Below are positions 9,146 through 19,923 of a stretch of DNA of 64,000 bases, in pieces. The position numbers and the translations under genes are program-made. The notes beneath the pieces are model-generated. The model ran no database searches. It had not been told where the DNA came from and saw nothing but the letters and a program-made list of their open reading frames with translations. The DNA comes from Toxorhynchites rutilus septentrionalis (Eukaryota > Arthropoda > Insecta > Diptera > Culicidae), in the NCBI RefSeq assembly GCF_029784135.1, contig NC_073745.1, positions 159,477,335 through 159,541,334 on the forward strand, written 5' to 3'. The number at the start of each line of letters is the position of its first letter. Positions within the stretch are counted from its first letter, which is position 1.

Positions 9146-9274
9146 GTCATGTAAATGGGCGGGACGAAGTTTGCCGGGTTAGCTAGTTATAAATAAAAAT
9201 GAATGAAAAAATTAAATCATAAATTATAGTAACTAGTGCGGAATTAATAATAAGCAATACCATCTATGCGTCGT

Positions 9275-9548
9275 GTGCTCCCGTTGCCGAGTGGTTAGCG
9301 TCATAACTAACATGCCGGGTGTTCGGGTTCGATTCCCGTTCTGGTCGGGGGAATTTTTCGTCAAAGAAATTTCCTCCGACTTGCACTGTGATCACGCGTA
9401 TTCTAGAGCTTGCCACTCAGAATACATTGCAAGGCGTGTTATTTGGCATAGAAATCTCAACTAAGTACTAATAAAAATGACGCAAGTAATACTACGTTGA
9501 GACGGCGAAGTTCCTCTAGGAACGTTAGTGCCATTGAAGAAGAAGAAG
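9275..9548 (+). mobile_element. SINE family 1, full copy with tRNA-derived head
   Basis: The 274-bp element is flanked by a perfect 13-bp target duplication ATCTATGCGTCGT (9262-9274 and 9549-9561). Its head has a pol III A box (GCCGAGTGGTTAGC, from about 9285) and B box (GGGTTCGATTCC, from about 9326), as in a tRNA-derived SINE. The body contains TTGCACTGTGATCACGCG and CATAGAAATCTCAACTA, and the 3' end runs into GAAGAAGAAGA. It would be transcribed by RNA polymerase III and mobilised by a LINE. Other copies lie at 12911, 19735, 44965 and 58815. Confidence 0.92.
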
Positions 9549-9561
9549 ATCTATGCGTCGT

Positions 9562-9837
9562 AACTCCCAACATATCTTTGGAGTCCAGCTCCTTTCAAAC
9601 GGTTGCACATGTGAAGGGAATATTCGGCGAACTTCTTTTCAAGAAATCAATCAACTTGGCATACAACAGTTAGGACCTGTATTTTTTTGGTACTCTCGGT
9701 CATTTCTTTTGCGGAGCGGTCGGAGAGCGGAACGTTTTTTTTTAAGTGCCAAAAGTACAAAAAGTATTTACAGTTAGTGCAGTTATAAAGTCAGTTTTGA
9801 AGTTTCGCTATTTTTCTGTTGTTTTTGGAGAACAAAG
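9562..9837. other. no recognised feature
   Basis: A T-rich stretch near 9735-9745 and a GGAGCGGTCGGAGAGCGG block stand out. Together with 9838-10130 this may be one older insertion, but neither end is defined. Confidence 0.35.
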
Positions 9838-10130
9838 ATCGCCTGTTTAACAGGCAGCATATCCGGGATTCTGAATTTCCCATTTAATCGGAATAATCGG
9901 TCGAGCCGAGGATTCCTTATCTGCAACGAATGGGCGTAAGTCAAACCGAATCATCCGACCGGCACTCGGCGTGTTTCGCAGAGCCCCGCAGCGTCATTCA
10001 TCATACGCTGTGTTATTCTGAGTGTCCTGACCGCAGGATCCTCGACGGTAGCCACGAGCAAAAACGGTGACTCACCGACAGCAAATTGAGTAGCGTCTAG
10101 GAGTTTACAATATTGGGAGCGTATCACCAT
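9838..10130 (-). pseudogene. unassigned coding-like relic, one in-frame stop
   Basis: On the minus strand an ATG at 10130 opens 59 codons that end at a TGA (9951-9953), after which the same frame stays open for about 38 more codons to about 9838. The composition looks protein-like: mixed hydrophobic and charged residues, including VATVEDPAVRTLR in the first part and LDRLFRLNGKFRIPDMLP after the stop. The frame stays open a little upstream of the ATG too. I do not recognise the family. It could be a gag-like or integrase-like part of a TE, or a captured host exon. Nothing on either side extends the similarity to the mariner or SINE neighbours. Confidence 0.4.
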
Positions 10131-10378
10131 GCATCGTGTTTTTTGGGCTCAGCTCATGAGAACTTTGTACAGATAGTTCATCGTGTAAGAAGTTCAAAAC
10201 TATGACCGTGACTGAACGACCCAGAGTGTGAATATTTATAGTACTGGAATTGTAAAAAATCTATGGATTATGATTCAGCACCAATTAGATGTTCATAACG
10301 ACAATTCCAAATATGCGATAACAGTTCAGGAAAATGTATCGTTTCCCACCAGCTTAGAACGCTTGCTTTGAATAATAT

Positions 10379-11040
10379 AAGGTTGGGGAAAAAGAAATGT
10401 CGTATTTCTGATAAAAATTTGACGCTTTATTTAACATACTTGAAATTATCCAATTTAAGTCAAATATGCGCCGTTTTGTTCGCAAACTTGTTGCCATTTA
10501 GAAAGCAACTTCATTATCCCCCCTTATAAAACCCCCCCTCCTTATTTGCAAAAAACTCAGACAGCCAGTTTTCTCAAGTCTCTTTTGAGGTCAACTTAGT
10601 ATCACCAAGAGCGTTTTGCATGGACCGGAAGAGATGATAATCACTTGGAGCCAGGTCCGGACTATACGGTGGGTGCAATAGGACATTCCATCCGAGCTCC
10701 CGTAGCTTCTGGCGGGTCGTCAAAGATATGTGAGGCCGAGCGTTGTCCTGGTGGAAAACAACACCATTCCTATTGATCATTTCTGGCCGCTTCTGGTCAA
10801 TCGCCTGCTTCAAATGGTCAATCTGCTCATAGTAGAGAACCGAGTTGAGGGTCTGGCCTTAGATGAGCAGCTCATAGTGGATGATTCCCTTCCAATCCCA
10901 CCAAACACCGGAAAACTTTCCTGGCAGGTAGTAAAAACGTTAAATATGGCGAATTTCTTGCTTGGTGGAATCCATCTTGACGCGCTATAACTTGAGACTG
11001 AAAAGGACAATCACTACACTGTTAAAACGACACTTGTAGC
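10379..11040 (-). mobile_element. mariner element, internally deleted
   Basis: A mariner transposase relic reads on the minus strand. The left end near 10379 begins AAGGTTGGGGAAAAAGAAAT after a TA, which resembles a mariner TIR. A poor match to its complement (TTTCTTTTTCCCAAAT) lies near 11105-11122, so the right end is uncertain and could extend to about 11125. The N-terminal codons are joined directly to the middle of the gene, so the copy is non-autonomous. Confidence 0.75.
10530..10975 (-). pseudogene. mariner transposase, N-terminus fused to DD34D C-terminal half
   Basis: The transposase would cut and paste the element at TA. The frame starts with ATG at 10975 and gives about 10 typical mariner N-terminal residues (MDSTKQEIRH), a stop two codons later, and then jumps into the catalytic domain at a G-V-W-W-D block near 10905. 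The second catalytic aspartate lies in HQDNARPH (about 10740-10720) and the third in HPPYSPDLAPSDYHLF (about 10680-10635), so the DD34D spacing is retained on that side. A TGA interrupts the C-terminus at about 10574-10576, and the frame continues a few codons with the usual ENWLSEFF-like end. The N-terminal DNA-binding helices and the first catalytic aspartate are gone. Confidence 0.85.
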
Positions 11041-11125
11041 ACAGATTGTCGTCTTTAAATAGCCGTATAGTATGACCCGATGTGATAAGTACAACACATG
11101 ATATGTTTTCTTTTTCCCAAATCCA

Positions 11126-12898
11126 ATATGTAACTGTTTGAATATTGGAAATACGCCCCAATCATATTTCAAAACACTTTCGTTCCAATTCCATCCACAA
11201 TTTGTACGACGCCAGTAGCAGTTGAACGTATTTGTTATTATTTCTGAGGCACTCATAACTTTATGCTTCTTCATATCGCCATACAATATCCGAAGCATTG
11301 ATGCATAAATGATACAAACAGATAGAATAGAATCCAGTTTTTTCGCTCGACTGGGGTGCAATATTTTGAAATTACTATTACGGACGGACATCTACCATAA
11401 ATACCAATTTTATTTCTCCACAATTTTATCCCACTAACTCACTGAACAGCTTAGTCGGTATAAACCTATGTGCGCTGCATGCTGCGAATGGTCAAGGACC
11501 GCACCGCATGGAACCGGATCGGATCGGAGCAGATATTGCATTGTCACCCTATGGGTGGAACATACGCTTCTATTCTGTGTTGTAGGTATTAATAGACGTA
11601 TGTGCGCTGCATAGTTTGTGTGTGGGAAATGTTGCACCATCGCTGGCAAAATGGAAACATGATTTATTAGAGGATTTGATAGATGTTTGCACATGTGATT
11701 CGCATCTGCGGATGAGGTCTTCTCTGTACAATAATAAGCCAATGACGAGGCAGGAGATTTCAATATTGCACAGCAGAACTCCGTTTTGACGCACGGTTCG
11801 TCGCAGTTATTGATGGTTGTTTGATTTGTTATATTTGCACATCAATGGTCACATTTCGCGTGTTCTCCAAATATCAGAATGATTGATATGTCCGAACACA
11901 GTTTTCGGATGGCCGTTCCGAATTCCGAACGATGCGATCGCAATCCATACACTCGTTCTTAACTTATGTTGTTAGATGATACCGAACAGAATTATAGCCA
12001 TAATCCTATGAATTATTAAATAAAACAAGCGAAACACGATCACGACGAATCACGAGGATTTGTTATTATTCCAGAATAGTTAAGCCCCAATTGTCCATCT
12101 TAAATCGCTCCTTAATTTTAAGTTCCAACGGCGAAACGGGAGGAAAAATAGCATTGCATTTCTAAAGCGCTCTAAGCTGGTGGGGTATTTCCATAAATTA
12201 GAATTTCCTAATACAGTCCTACAAGTACAATTCTGCTGTTGGCAAGATGTATCAAAACGGTACACAGCATAAATTTTCGTTGTGTCTATTCCACCGAGTA
12301 AAGAGGGGATGGACGGGAACACTGATTCGCTACAGCTAACGGGAGTGAACGATGTTTACATTTTGGAACGAATTTACTAAATTTGTCATTTGTGTTTTTC
12401 CTACAAAGACTATGGCAAAAGATATTGTGTTTTAGCATTTGCATAAATTCGCTCTATCGTCACAAAAATATGTTAACGGAGAGAGATTTGTTTCCAAATG
12501 TCATCTGGATCCTATACTTAGTTTTCAATTTAAAATGTTAGAATTTTAGTTGAAGAGAATCCATCATGCGAAAGGTTGAATTTTACTACGACTTTTATGC
12601 CCTTTTTAAGATTTTACCTTTCACATCTCGAACAATATTCTCAGCCTTCTTGTGAAGACATAATGGTATTTTTTTTCCCGAAATTCATTGAAGATTGTGT
12701 TTCGTGCAGGCGAATTGATTCGGGTTTATACGAATATAGAAATTGTATTGATTTTCATAGGGAATATTGTGAAAAAAACGAGACATTTTTGATAACACTC
12801 TTGTGTTATCTCTTATCACTCTTGTTTCTACTCTTCTATCTCAAGCCCTTCCGAAAACCCTTCGTAAATTCGCTACATAGAATTAATTTGTTCCCAGT
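11126..12898. other. no recognised gene or element
   Basis: I see no TE similarity here. TATGTGCGCTGCAT occurs twice (near 11467 and 11598). A 118-codon open frame at 12576-12932 is F/L/Y-rich and looks like AT-rich chance rather than coding. Confidence 0.45.
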
Positions 12899-12910
12899 GT
12901 TCTTCACAGT

Positions 12911-13028
12911 GCACCCGTGGCCGAGTAGCTAGCGTCTCACATTATCATGCCGGATGTTCGGGTTCGATTTTGCATACGTTGAGACGGCAAAAGTTCCACA
13001 GGGAACGTTAACGCCAGTCAAGAAGAAG
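12911..13028 (+). mobile_element. SINE family 1, internally deleted copy
   Basis: The tRNA-like head (GTGGCCGAGTAGCTAGCG and GGGTTCGATT) is joined directly to the 3' end (ACGTTGAGACGGC...GGGAACGTTAACGCC) and the GAAGAAG tail. A perfect 12-bp target duplication GTTCTTCACAGT flanks it (12899-12910, 13029-13040). About 150 bases of the body are missing. Confidence 0.88.
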
Positions 13029-13224
13029 TTCTTCACAGTTATCTTAACTAACTGATAATAGAAACATTAAGATCATGCAATGTTCGTTACTCTATTCATT
13101 TTATTTTATTTTACAAACATCAACAGGCTTAACATGTTTGCCCTAATGACCGAGAATTAATTATTAAATAATAAAACTAATAATAAAACTATAGAACTAA
13201 ATATTAAACCTATAACAATTATAA

Positions 13225-14190
13225 CTACTTAAGAATAGCAGAATAGAGCGCTTTGAGGGACGAACGGGAAAGGTGATAATCATTAAGGTCATTAAGGTAT
13301 AGCAGAAAAATATATGGGCCGAGGTGGCTCCCTTGCGGAACACCAGACGTTACACGAAAAGGAGAAGATATCGTGTCTCCAATTTTCACCAACATAATAC
13401 GATCAGTGAGATAAGACCGTAGCCAGAATAAGAAGGGACCTTTAAAACCAAGACGTTGAAGCTTAGCTACAGCGATGTTGTGGTTGATTTTGTCGAATGC
13501 TGCGGAGAAATCGATATAGACCGCATCGATTTGCTGTCGCAGTTCAAGTGAACGAGCGATGTATGATGTGTACAGAAGAAGATTCGTGGAAGTCGACCGT
13601 TTAGACACGAAACCATGTTGTTCCTCGACGATGTAATTGTTGCAAGCATGGGTGATAAAATCCAATACGATGATTTCGAATAGCTTGGAGATGGCACAAA
13701 GGCACGCGATTCCTCTATAATTAGTTACATCCTTCCTAGAGCCTTTTTTGAAGACAGGAAAAACAAAAGAATTTTTCCAAGCAGTCGGGAAAGTCCCACT
13801 CAGAATGGAGCGGTGGAACAAAATACTCAACGGTAGCGAGAGGCTACTGGAACACATCTTCAGTACGATAGATGGAATGCTGTCGGGTCCAGCATTCGTA
13901 GATTTCTTCAATCTAGAGCAGGCATCTTGTACAACATTACGATTAATCGTAGGGCAGGCTCCGACCGATGACAGGCTGGGTACATTTTGAACGGTTGCAG
14001 AGACTTGATCACTATCAAGACTTTCACTGACAAAAACACCACTGAATTGCTTACGAAACAACTCGCAAATGCTTTCAATGGTGGAAGCTTCAGTATCGTT
14101 ACGTGTCATCACGGTGGGTAAACCAAACTCTTTCCTTTGTTTATCGACGTAACCCACTTGGGTGAGCACGCAGATTCGTTTGAATGCCAT
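13225..14190 (-). pseudogene. LINE reverse transcriptase, lacks the ADD catalytic box
   Basis: This 321-codon frame covers the N-terminal two thirds of a non-LTR reverse transcriptase. Visible motifs are NAGPDSIPS (near 13900), NYRGIACL (near 13720), the EQHGF block with FVSKRSTSTNL (near 13600), the first catalytic aspartate in YIDFSAAFD (near 13510) and SGVPQGSHLGP (near 13335). The next expected motif, Y/F-ADD, is missing: after LYLNDLND the frame passes straight to a short unrelated end and a stop at 13225, so about 250 codons were lost. The first part of the frame overlaps the end of the endonuclease frame at 14141-14190, with a frameshift there. No polymerase activity is possible. Confidence 0.85.
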
Positions 14191-14881
14191 TTAAATAGTC
14201 GGCGTGTAAAACTTTGTTCAGGCGTTTGTAGGTTCTGTTCACAAAAGAATACTGACTTCTCCAAAAATCATTGCGACACTTAGCAAATTTTCGAAGGTAT
14301 GATCTTTTCAGTGACTTCAAGCGTTTGAGATTAGCATTTGTCCACGGAGGGTTGAGCGACTTCTTAGCCCTCTTCTTGGGAACAAACTGTTCAATCGCGT
14401 AAAGTAAAACATTGGACATGGATGACGTGGCGTTGTCTATATCCTGGTTCTCCAAAATATCATTCCAGTTGATACCAGGAAAAAAACGGTTCATTGACGA
14501 GTAATCAGCTTTTCGATAATTGTAATAAGTTGATTCAGCAGTGTTGGCGAAGACGAGCGGTGGCGAAATAGATATAGATATCAGAAGTGGGGGATGATGT
14601 CGACATAATTTCACCAGAGGAGCGGGTGCTTCAATGACTACCGTGTTGTGAGCGAGTTCTGAACTGATGAAACACAAATCAAGAATGCGGTTGTTGTTAT
14701 TGAAGATATGATTCTTCTGACATAAACCGGCCGTGCTGACACTATCAAGAAGCCGTTCCGACAAACGATTCAGAGTAGAATGTGAATGAACTGGATACAA
14801 GTAATCCGAGGCGCTCTGTGTCCAATCGATACCGGGTAAATTAAAATCTCCGAGCAAGACTATGTTGTCACTTAATTCCAT
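14141..14881 (-). pseudogene. LINE endonuclease C-terminal part and linker
   Basis: The frame contains the end of an apurinic-type endonuclease domain: the LLGDFNLPGIDW motif with the catalytic D and N lies near the start (about 14850-14815), and later a C-x2-H-H-x-P block (about 14610-14590) corresponds to the usual SDH region. A basic linker to the reverse transcriptase follows (WTNANLKRLKSLKR near 14330). The N-terminal ~100 residues, with the catalytic N and E, are deleted: ORF2 begins in another frame with a YYQNVGGMNT-type start near 14930-14900 and then jumps to this part. It is a relic. Confidence 0.82.
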
Positions 14882-14894
14882 TTGTTGTGTGATG

Positions 14895-16504
14895 AAGTAT
14901 TCATACCACCTACATTCTGATAATAAATCAGAAGTTGATAGCTCACACCAGACTCGTTCTCGTTACTCTCAAAATGTTTAGTTGCGGTGGAGGGGGTGGT
15001 ACTCTTCGAGGGAGAGCGCGTTGCCAATGGTTCCGAATGCGCTGGGGTACTGTTCGGGCTCAACCGACGGACATGTTTGACATTGATTTGATGTTGAGTT
15101 TGAGGAGTCGTTAGATTTCTGCGAGCACGCACTGGCGGATGCTCTAAAAAAGGACTAATCGAAATACCGGATGGCCAGAAATTCTTGAAATTTATCAAGC
15201 TTTCCAACGATTCAGGCACATTCAATTTGAACGATATAAAAGTTATCAGTCTACTATCCTCCCTATTTTGACGAACTAGTTTATAGCACCTGATCAAGGC
15301 TGGATCGCATTTACATTTTGCAGAAATATACAAAGCTATATTTTCGCACGTTTCATGAGGTTGGAAACGGGTTATATGAAACCATTTAGAGCGTTTCCCG
15401 GAAGGAGCGACAGAAAGTGCAGGCAGGGAGGACGCGGGTGTAGTATTCACAATAGCAGAATTATAGCCGGATAAATATGTTGTTCTAACTACCGACCCAG
15501 ATGTGTTTACCGATTGAGACACAATAGGGCGATCATTCGGAGCGGTGAGGTTTCTTCTCTGTTGAGATCGTTGTGTTGTTGATGATAACATAATTGAGTT
15601 CGTAGGCGCCATTGAGCGCGGGTTGTTACCGGTTACCCCCGGTGCGATGGTACTAATGTGGTAGCTGCGGTACATTCCTGTCGGTCGTCCTTTGTGGTAC
15701 AGGTGTTGTTCATGTTGGTGGTATCTGGCGTCAGTGAGGAATGGATCAGATGAGTAGCATCAAGCCCAGCTGCGGCTGGACATATACCATTGTTAATATT
15801 ACCTGTGAAGGAAGAAGATGTAGCTGGCACAGGTGAGAGATGCTGCGCACTATTCGTGTTAGATGGACGTGTTGAAGTTGGTGGAGGAGCCTTTGCACCA
15901 GGCAGAATTGGAATGACTGAGTGGTTGCTCGAAGTTTCCGGAACTGGACTTTTCTCCTTGACAGAGGAGATGTGTACTGGAACCGAATGGGAGAGCCTTT
16001 TACATTGTGAAGCCTCATTGGACCCAGCGGCTGGGCATATACTATTCTCAGCATTACCTGGTAAAAGTAATATCGAGTTGTCCAGATCAGACTTATCCCC
16101 GGAAGCATCAACTCTTATTCGTTTTCCTATCCTGGATGCTGCTAAATGTGGAGATGATACACTACTAGTTCGGTTCCTTTTATTCGTGTTGACTTCAACA
16201 GGATGGCCAGCACCAGTAAAGGACGAGTTGAAAACCTTGCTGAATTCAAACTGCATGTTATTGATGACTTCTTCAAAGTTTTGAGCATCTCATTCTCGGG
16301 AGCAGTGAGTCTACAGCAACTTGAGCGCGGCAGATTTTGGCCGTATGCACGGCACAGCGAACGGGTAACATCAATTTGGGCCTCGACAAGTCGAACAATT
16401 GATGAGAGGCGTTCGTTAATCAAACATATCGCTGAAGCAGATTCTTTGGAATTCAAGCAAAGTGCGCATAACCATACTCGGGACTCGGGACTCGGGCTGT
16501 ACAA
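14895..16504 (-). pseudogene. LINE ORF1 in three frames, Pro/Ser/Thr-rich
   Basis: ORF1 of this LINE is spread over three minus-strand frames (16504-16142, 16256-15633 and 15675-14872), so at least two frameshifts are present. The first piece begins with a W-x-C-x-x-C pair that may close a PHD-like finger. The second is rich in P, S, T and N and low in complexity, as linkers in LINE ORF1 proteins are. The third has a folded-looking segment (about 15420-15180, with KWFHITRFQPHETCENI near its start) followed by another proline-rich linker, and ends on the YYQNVGGM start of the endonuclease. The segment would be an RNA-binding or chaperone domain; I cannot name it more closely. Confidence 0.65.
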
Positions 16505-16510
16505 AATAAA

Positions 16511-17893
16511 CTTTGTTCGTAGAAATTTAGGCAGGCTTGCGCGATAAAAACTTAAATTTTCGGAGGAGCTTCAAAAAAGAGGTGTGTTGTTATGAAGTTT
16601 CACATTCGTCTACGTAAGGGTGAAGTGAATGCAGCTTATCATTCAAGGTACTAAAAGCTGTTCCAATTGCCTTCTACTAATTCTTCGATTAAGAGAGCTA
16701 GCCCAACTCGGGATGATGGTAATAATCATATCCATTGCGGTAAGCACCACCTGTGTATCGATTTCGAATGTAAGCACCTCGTTCTAGTCCCTAGTTAGTC
16801 ATTGTTCTGATCGAAACGGTATTCGATAATTGAGCCCAATTTTAGCATGGCTACCGAAAGGTTCCATCAATCTGGTTTGCTAATGGGAAAAGTTGCCTGA
16901 TGCGTCCCTGATTTACATGCAAACGAGCGAGAGAACGTACGGTTGGGGGTCGGTTTGTAGATGCCGAAAAATAAACATCCCATTCCCGACTCGACCAACT
17001 CATCTGTGCTGGATGCTGGCCACGACGAAGAAAACATATTCTTGTTGTAAAGAGGTACACATTGGTTTCGAATAATTGCTTCATAAAGTTACTCTTGACA
17101 CAGCTATCGATGAAACCCCAAAAGGTTTCGTTCTCGCTATTGATCTGCGTCCCGAGTCGAGGAAAGTATCAAAATAGCAAAGTAGTTTGTTATCGTTGCC
17201 CTATCGTTTATTATCATTCGATATGGTACTACTAGATTTAGTTTCGGTTGCGATTCTCTTTGCAAAGGATTTTTTTAAGTAATAAAATTTCCGAGTAAGC
17301 ACTGATACACGCGTATCATTAAATTTAAAAGACTTTTCTATTGACAGCGAATGGAAAATCGAATGCTTCCTTTTTTTAAATATTGGAACACCGTACCGAC
17401 CAAAAGGAGCAATTAGAGTAACAGCGGAATTTAATTTGAATACATCTATACTGCTGCGGAAACAAACAAAACAAACACCATCGTGCATATCATTCTATCC
17501 AAGGTGAATAAGAAATAAAAAGAGAAGCGAACAATTGCGTCGCAAGCTCAACCCCTGTGTGATTTTACAGCCAGTCGGTAGCATAGCAGCAGTAAACGCC
17601 AACACACAGTGTTGTAATGGTGGTGATGGTACAGATATAGAATCGCCTGTGACTACATTCAATGGGTCTAGAAGAGGGAATGCATTACCTGCATTGGCAA
17701 GGGCACAAATTTCGACATATGCTTTTGCGAGAACAAGGATGACTGCATTTCATGAAACCATGGCGCTTTTCTGGCCTTCCGAAACTGTCACTAAAAAGTT
17801 ATTTCGTTACAATTCAATGCAACAATTCGATGCATTCTTAAGTAATATCCGAAAAAACATGAAGTGGGTTATATCTATGGTATAACCGCAAGG
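16511..17893. other. no recognised feature
   Basis: This looks like unique DNA. An open frame at 17535-17885 (116 codons, plus) has no family I recognise and starts at a non-ATG codon context, so I do not call it a gene. Confidence 0.45.
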
Positions 17894-18766
17894 TTGACGT
17901 AGGACTATCGTTGGTTTAGTGATCATTTGTATGAAGTTAAATCTGAATCAATTCTCAATTAATGGATGAATGATTATTTCGGGGAATTCGAAAACGAGAG
18001 CGTTTTGAGCCTTAATACCTCTTTGTCGACTGAACGAAGTGCCATGACTATCATTTCATTCGAAAGATAAAATGTTCATGAGCTATATGCCATGCCAACT
18101 ATTGATAGAGTCGAATGAACTGAAGAAGTTCTAAGTCTCTATAACTTAAGACAACAACAAATTATTGAAATCACAAAAATCTATAAATACGGGTACCTGC
18201 TTAAAAACCTCATCTCAGTCATGATGTGTATTTGATCGTAGCATTATACGAAGAGGAAACAAATAATCAATGGATAATTATATGATTTTCGCGATGCGAA
18301 ACATTTTCCGTTTTCCATTTTATACATCCAATATTGAATACGAAAATATTCTACTGATGGGGAAGTATAATCTTTAGCTTTCCTGTTGGTTGCACTTCAA
18401 TGGAAAATCACAAAACAAAATGTATTTGGTCGCAGTATTAAATTGCTATGACGGTTTCTCCAGGTGCCAGCGCCCAGCGCCCATGTTCGGAAACACACTC
18501 CGATCGCCACAAAAGCAATCATCATCAATGAGCTCGATTGTTATGATTTCAATAGCATTTTTTAAGCTATTGAAACTATTTTCTGGACCAATATGTGACC
18601 ATCATACAACTATTTGACTTTTTATTTTTCGAATTAAGTGATTGTTATACCACTTCATTTAGGCGGTAAAGAGGTACTCAAAACCTTGCACTCCAGTGTC
18701 ACTCTCGTTTTCGAAACTTTGAACTTACACCCCGGTACAGAAATGTAAGACGTAGTCCTATGTCAA
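17894..18766. mobile_element. TIR element with TTGACGTAGGACTA ends
   Basis: The left end reads TTGACGTAGGACTATCG and the right end is the complement of TTTGACATAGGACTACGTC. Inside each end an inverted pair recurs: GAAAACGAGAG (17990 versus the complement near 18700) and a CCTCTTT block followed by GAAGTG. The arms are diverged. No transposase is visible, so it is MITE-like, 873 bp. Confidence 0.65.
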
Positions 18767-19019
18767 AAAACAATTTTATTTTTGTAATATTTTAAGAGTG
18801 AATTTAGGAGTGTTTTGGGTTTATTGTTGACTTTTTGCGATCGACCATTCATTTTTCACGAATTCATGCCTTGTTTCCAAGTCAAAAGTGGCCTTGAAGT
18901 ACAGCGAATGCCAATCTAGATTTGAATAAGGTATTTTCCATATGAGAGAGCTAACTCTTCGGTTGGAAACTAAAGGGAAAATAAAAATAAAATAAAAATA
19001 ATATAATTTCACAAAGAGT

Positions 19020-19085
19020 TAGCCCTTTGTGTAATCCTACGTCTCTCCGGTTATGGCCCTGACATTACCCACTATTCTTTTTTTT
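19020..19085. repeat. dispersed repeat shared with 40193-40255
   Basis: Both copies contain CCTACGTCTCTCCGGTTATG and GACATTACCCAC followed by a T run. The GTAGGAC-type end links it to the TTGACGTAGGAC family. Confidence 0.75.
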
Positions 19086-19276
19086 TATTTGGGATGCAAT
19101 CCTGTGCCAAAAATTGAAATATGCGACTAACTCTGGAGACATTTACTCGTAGTGAGTCAGAAACCATTCACACCTAATCATTCAATCGCATAGATATGTG
19201 GCTGGTAAATTCAGAACACAGAAACAAAATCAAAAACAAAAAGCATTCCTACATTGACAGACATTTCTTCTGTGGA

Positions 19277-19331
19277 CAGAGACGAACCAGCCTACGGCTG
19301 AAAGTCTCTTAAATAAAGACAAAAAAAAAAA
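19277..19331 (+). mobile_element. 55-bp 3' stub of a LINE
   Basis: A CCAGCCTACGGCTG...TAAATAAAGAC end and a poly-A tract are flanked by a perfect 14-bp duplication ATTTCTTCTGTGGA (19263-19276 and 19332-19345). It is an extremely 5'-truncated non-LTR insertion. Confidence 0.85.
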
Positions 19332-19518
19332 ATTTCTTCTGTGGATGAGTCTGCTCATCCTACAAAGCCCCCTTTCAAAAAAATCGAAAACCGTGGGTTG
19401 TTTCGTCTATCCAAACTGAGCGGAAAAGCCATTAAAGCTTTCTAGATCATGAAGATCATTGAGTATATAGTTATAGTTATACCTCATTAACAGAGATTCA
19501 TAAGGTTATGAATTGTAG

Positions 19519-19625
19519 TATCTAATCAGAAGGACGCAAACAAGATTGTTAGTGACAAGCACTTTACGTCAGAGTATCGCGTTTTCATCCCTTCCCATGA
19601 TGTAGTAATTGCTGCAGGATATCAG
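19519..19625 (+). pseudogene. I-clade LINE ORF1 fragment
   Basis: About 33 codons translate to a segment with KDANKIVSDKHFTSEYRVF and IPSHDV, which matches the block at the same place in ORF1 of the I element at 26120-26200 (KDANKIV..DQHFTIEYRV.IPSH). The similarity fades on both sides. No zinc knuckles or other LINE parts follow, so this is an isolated scrap of an older I-clade copy, plus strand. It would belong to the RNA-binding protein of the element. Confidence 0.75.
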
Positions 19626-19734
19626 AAGCGAACTTTAAGTGTTAAACAATCATGGAGTTGGAAAGTTCAAACAACGTTCCTCGAGGATTGTCGACTTCCT
19701 GAACCAGTCATCCCAATACTACAGTCGATATGAA

Positions 19735-19910
19735 ATTACATTCCACAGTTACTTCCGTTATTTCGATTAGCACTGAGTTGAGATTTCTATGCCAAGCAAT
19801 ATGCCTGGAATGGATTCTGAGTGACAAGCACTAAAATATGTGTCACTATAGTGCAGGTCAGAAGGATTTCTTTGATGGAAAATCCTCCAGCCGTTCTGAA
19901 GGGACAAAAC
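19735..19910 (-). mobile_element. SINE family 1 body, minus strand, head lost
   Basis: The reverse complement carries TCAAAGAAAT, the TTGTCACTCAGAATCCATT block and GGCATAGAAATCTCAACT, as in the full copy at 9275. The tRNA-like head stops at the CCCGTTCTGG-equivalent region and the GAA tail is not seen. Confidence 0.8.
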
Positions 19911-19923
19911 GGATATTTCATTA

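Larger units (their letters stand above)
8228..9186 (+). mobile_element. Helitron-like element, right part with minisatellite
   Basis: The segment starts with a GTCTGTCTG run, continues with about six ~140-bp tandem units, and ends GGGCGGGACGAAGTTTGC and then a CTAG at 9183-9186 followed by T. Helitrons end in CTRR and insert before T, so this end fits; a stable subterminal hairpin was not confirmed. The LINE at 2831-8227 inserted into it, as its target duplication shows. No Rep/helicase coding sequence is present, so it would be non-autonomous. I recall this repeat as abundant in Aedes genomes. Confidence 0.65.
13095..16510 (-). mobile_element. Jockey/CR1-group LINE with internal deletions
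   Basis: The minus-strand element ends in a TAAAA-type tail near 13095-13115. Three blocks survive in order: ORF1 (16504 to about 14930), part of the endonuclease (14881-14141) and part of the reverse transcriptase (14190-13225). The middle of the endonuclease and everything after the reverse transcriptase PQG motif, including the ADD box, are deleted. The closest relative in the window is the reverse transcriptase scrap at 54985-55560. The clade is uncertain between Jockey and CR1-like lineages. Confidence 0.82.

Noticed and set aside
9285..9345. tRNA gene
   Set aside because: A and B boxes are present, but the acceptor stem and the rest of the fold are missing and the unit is followed by a SINE body and target duplication; it is a SINE head.
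12576..12932. membrane protein of 118 codons
   Set aside because: Phe/Leu/Tyr-rich translation of AT-rich DNA, running into a SINE; no ATG context or conserved motif.
15790..16284. 164-codon plus-strand frame
   Set aside because: It is antisense to the proline-rich LINE ORF1; composition explains its openness.
17535..17885. 116-codon gene
   Set aside because: No family, no promoter or splice context, and ordinary chance length.
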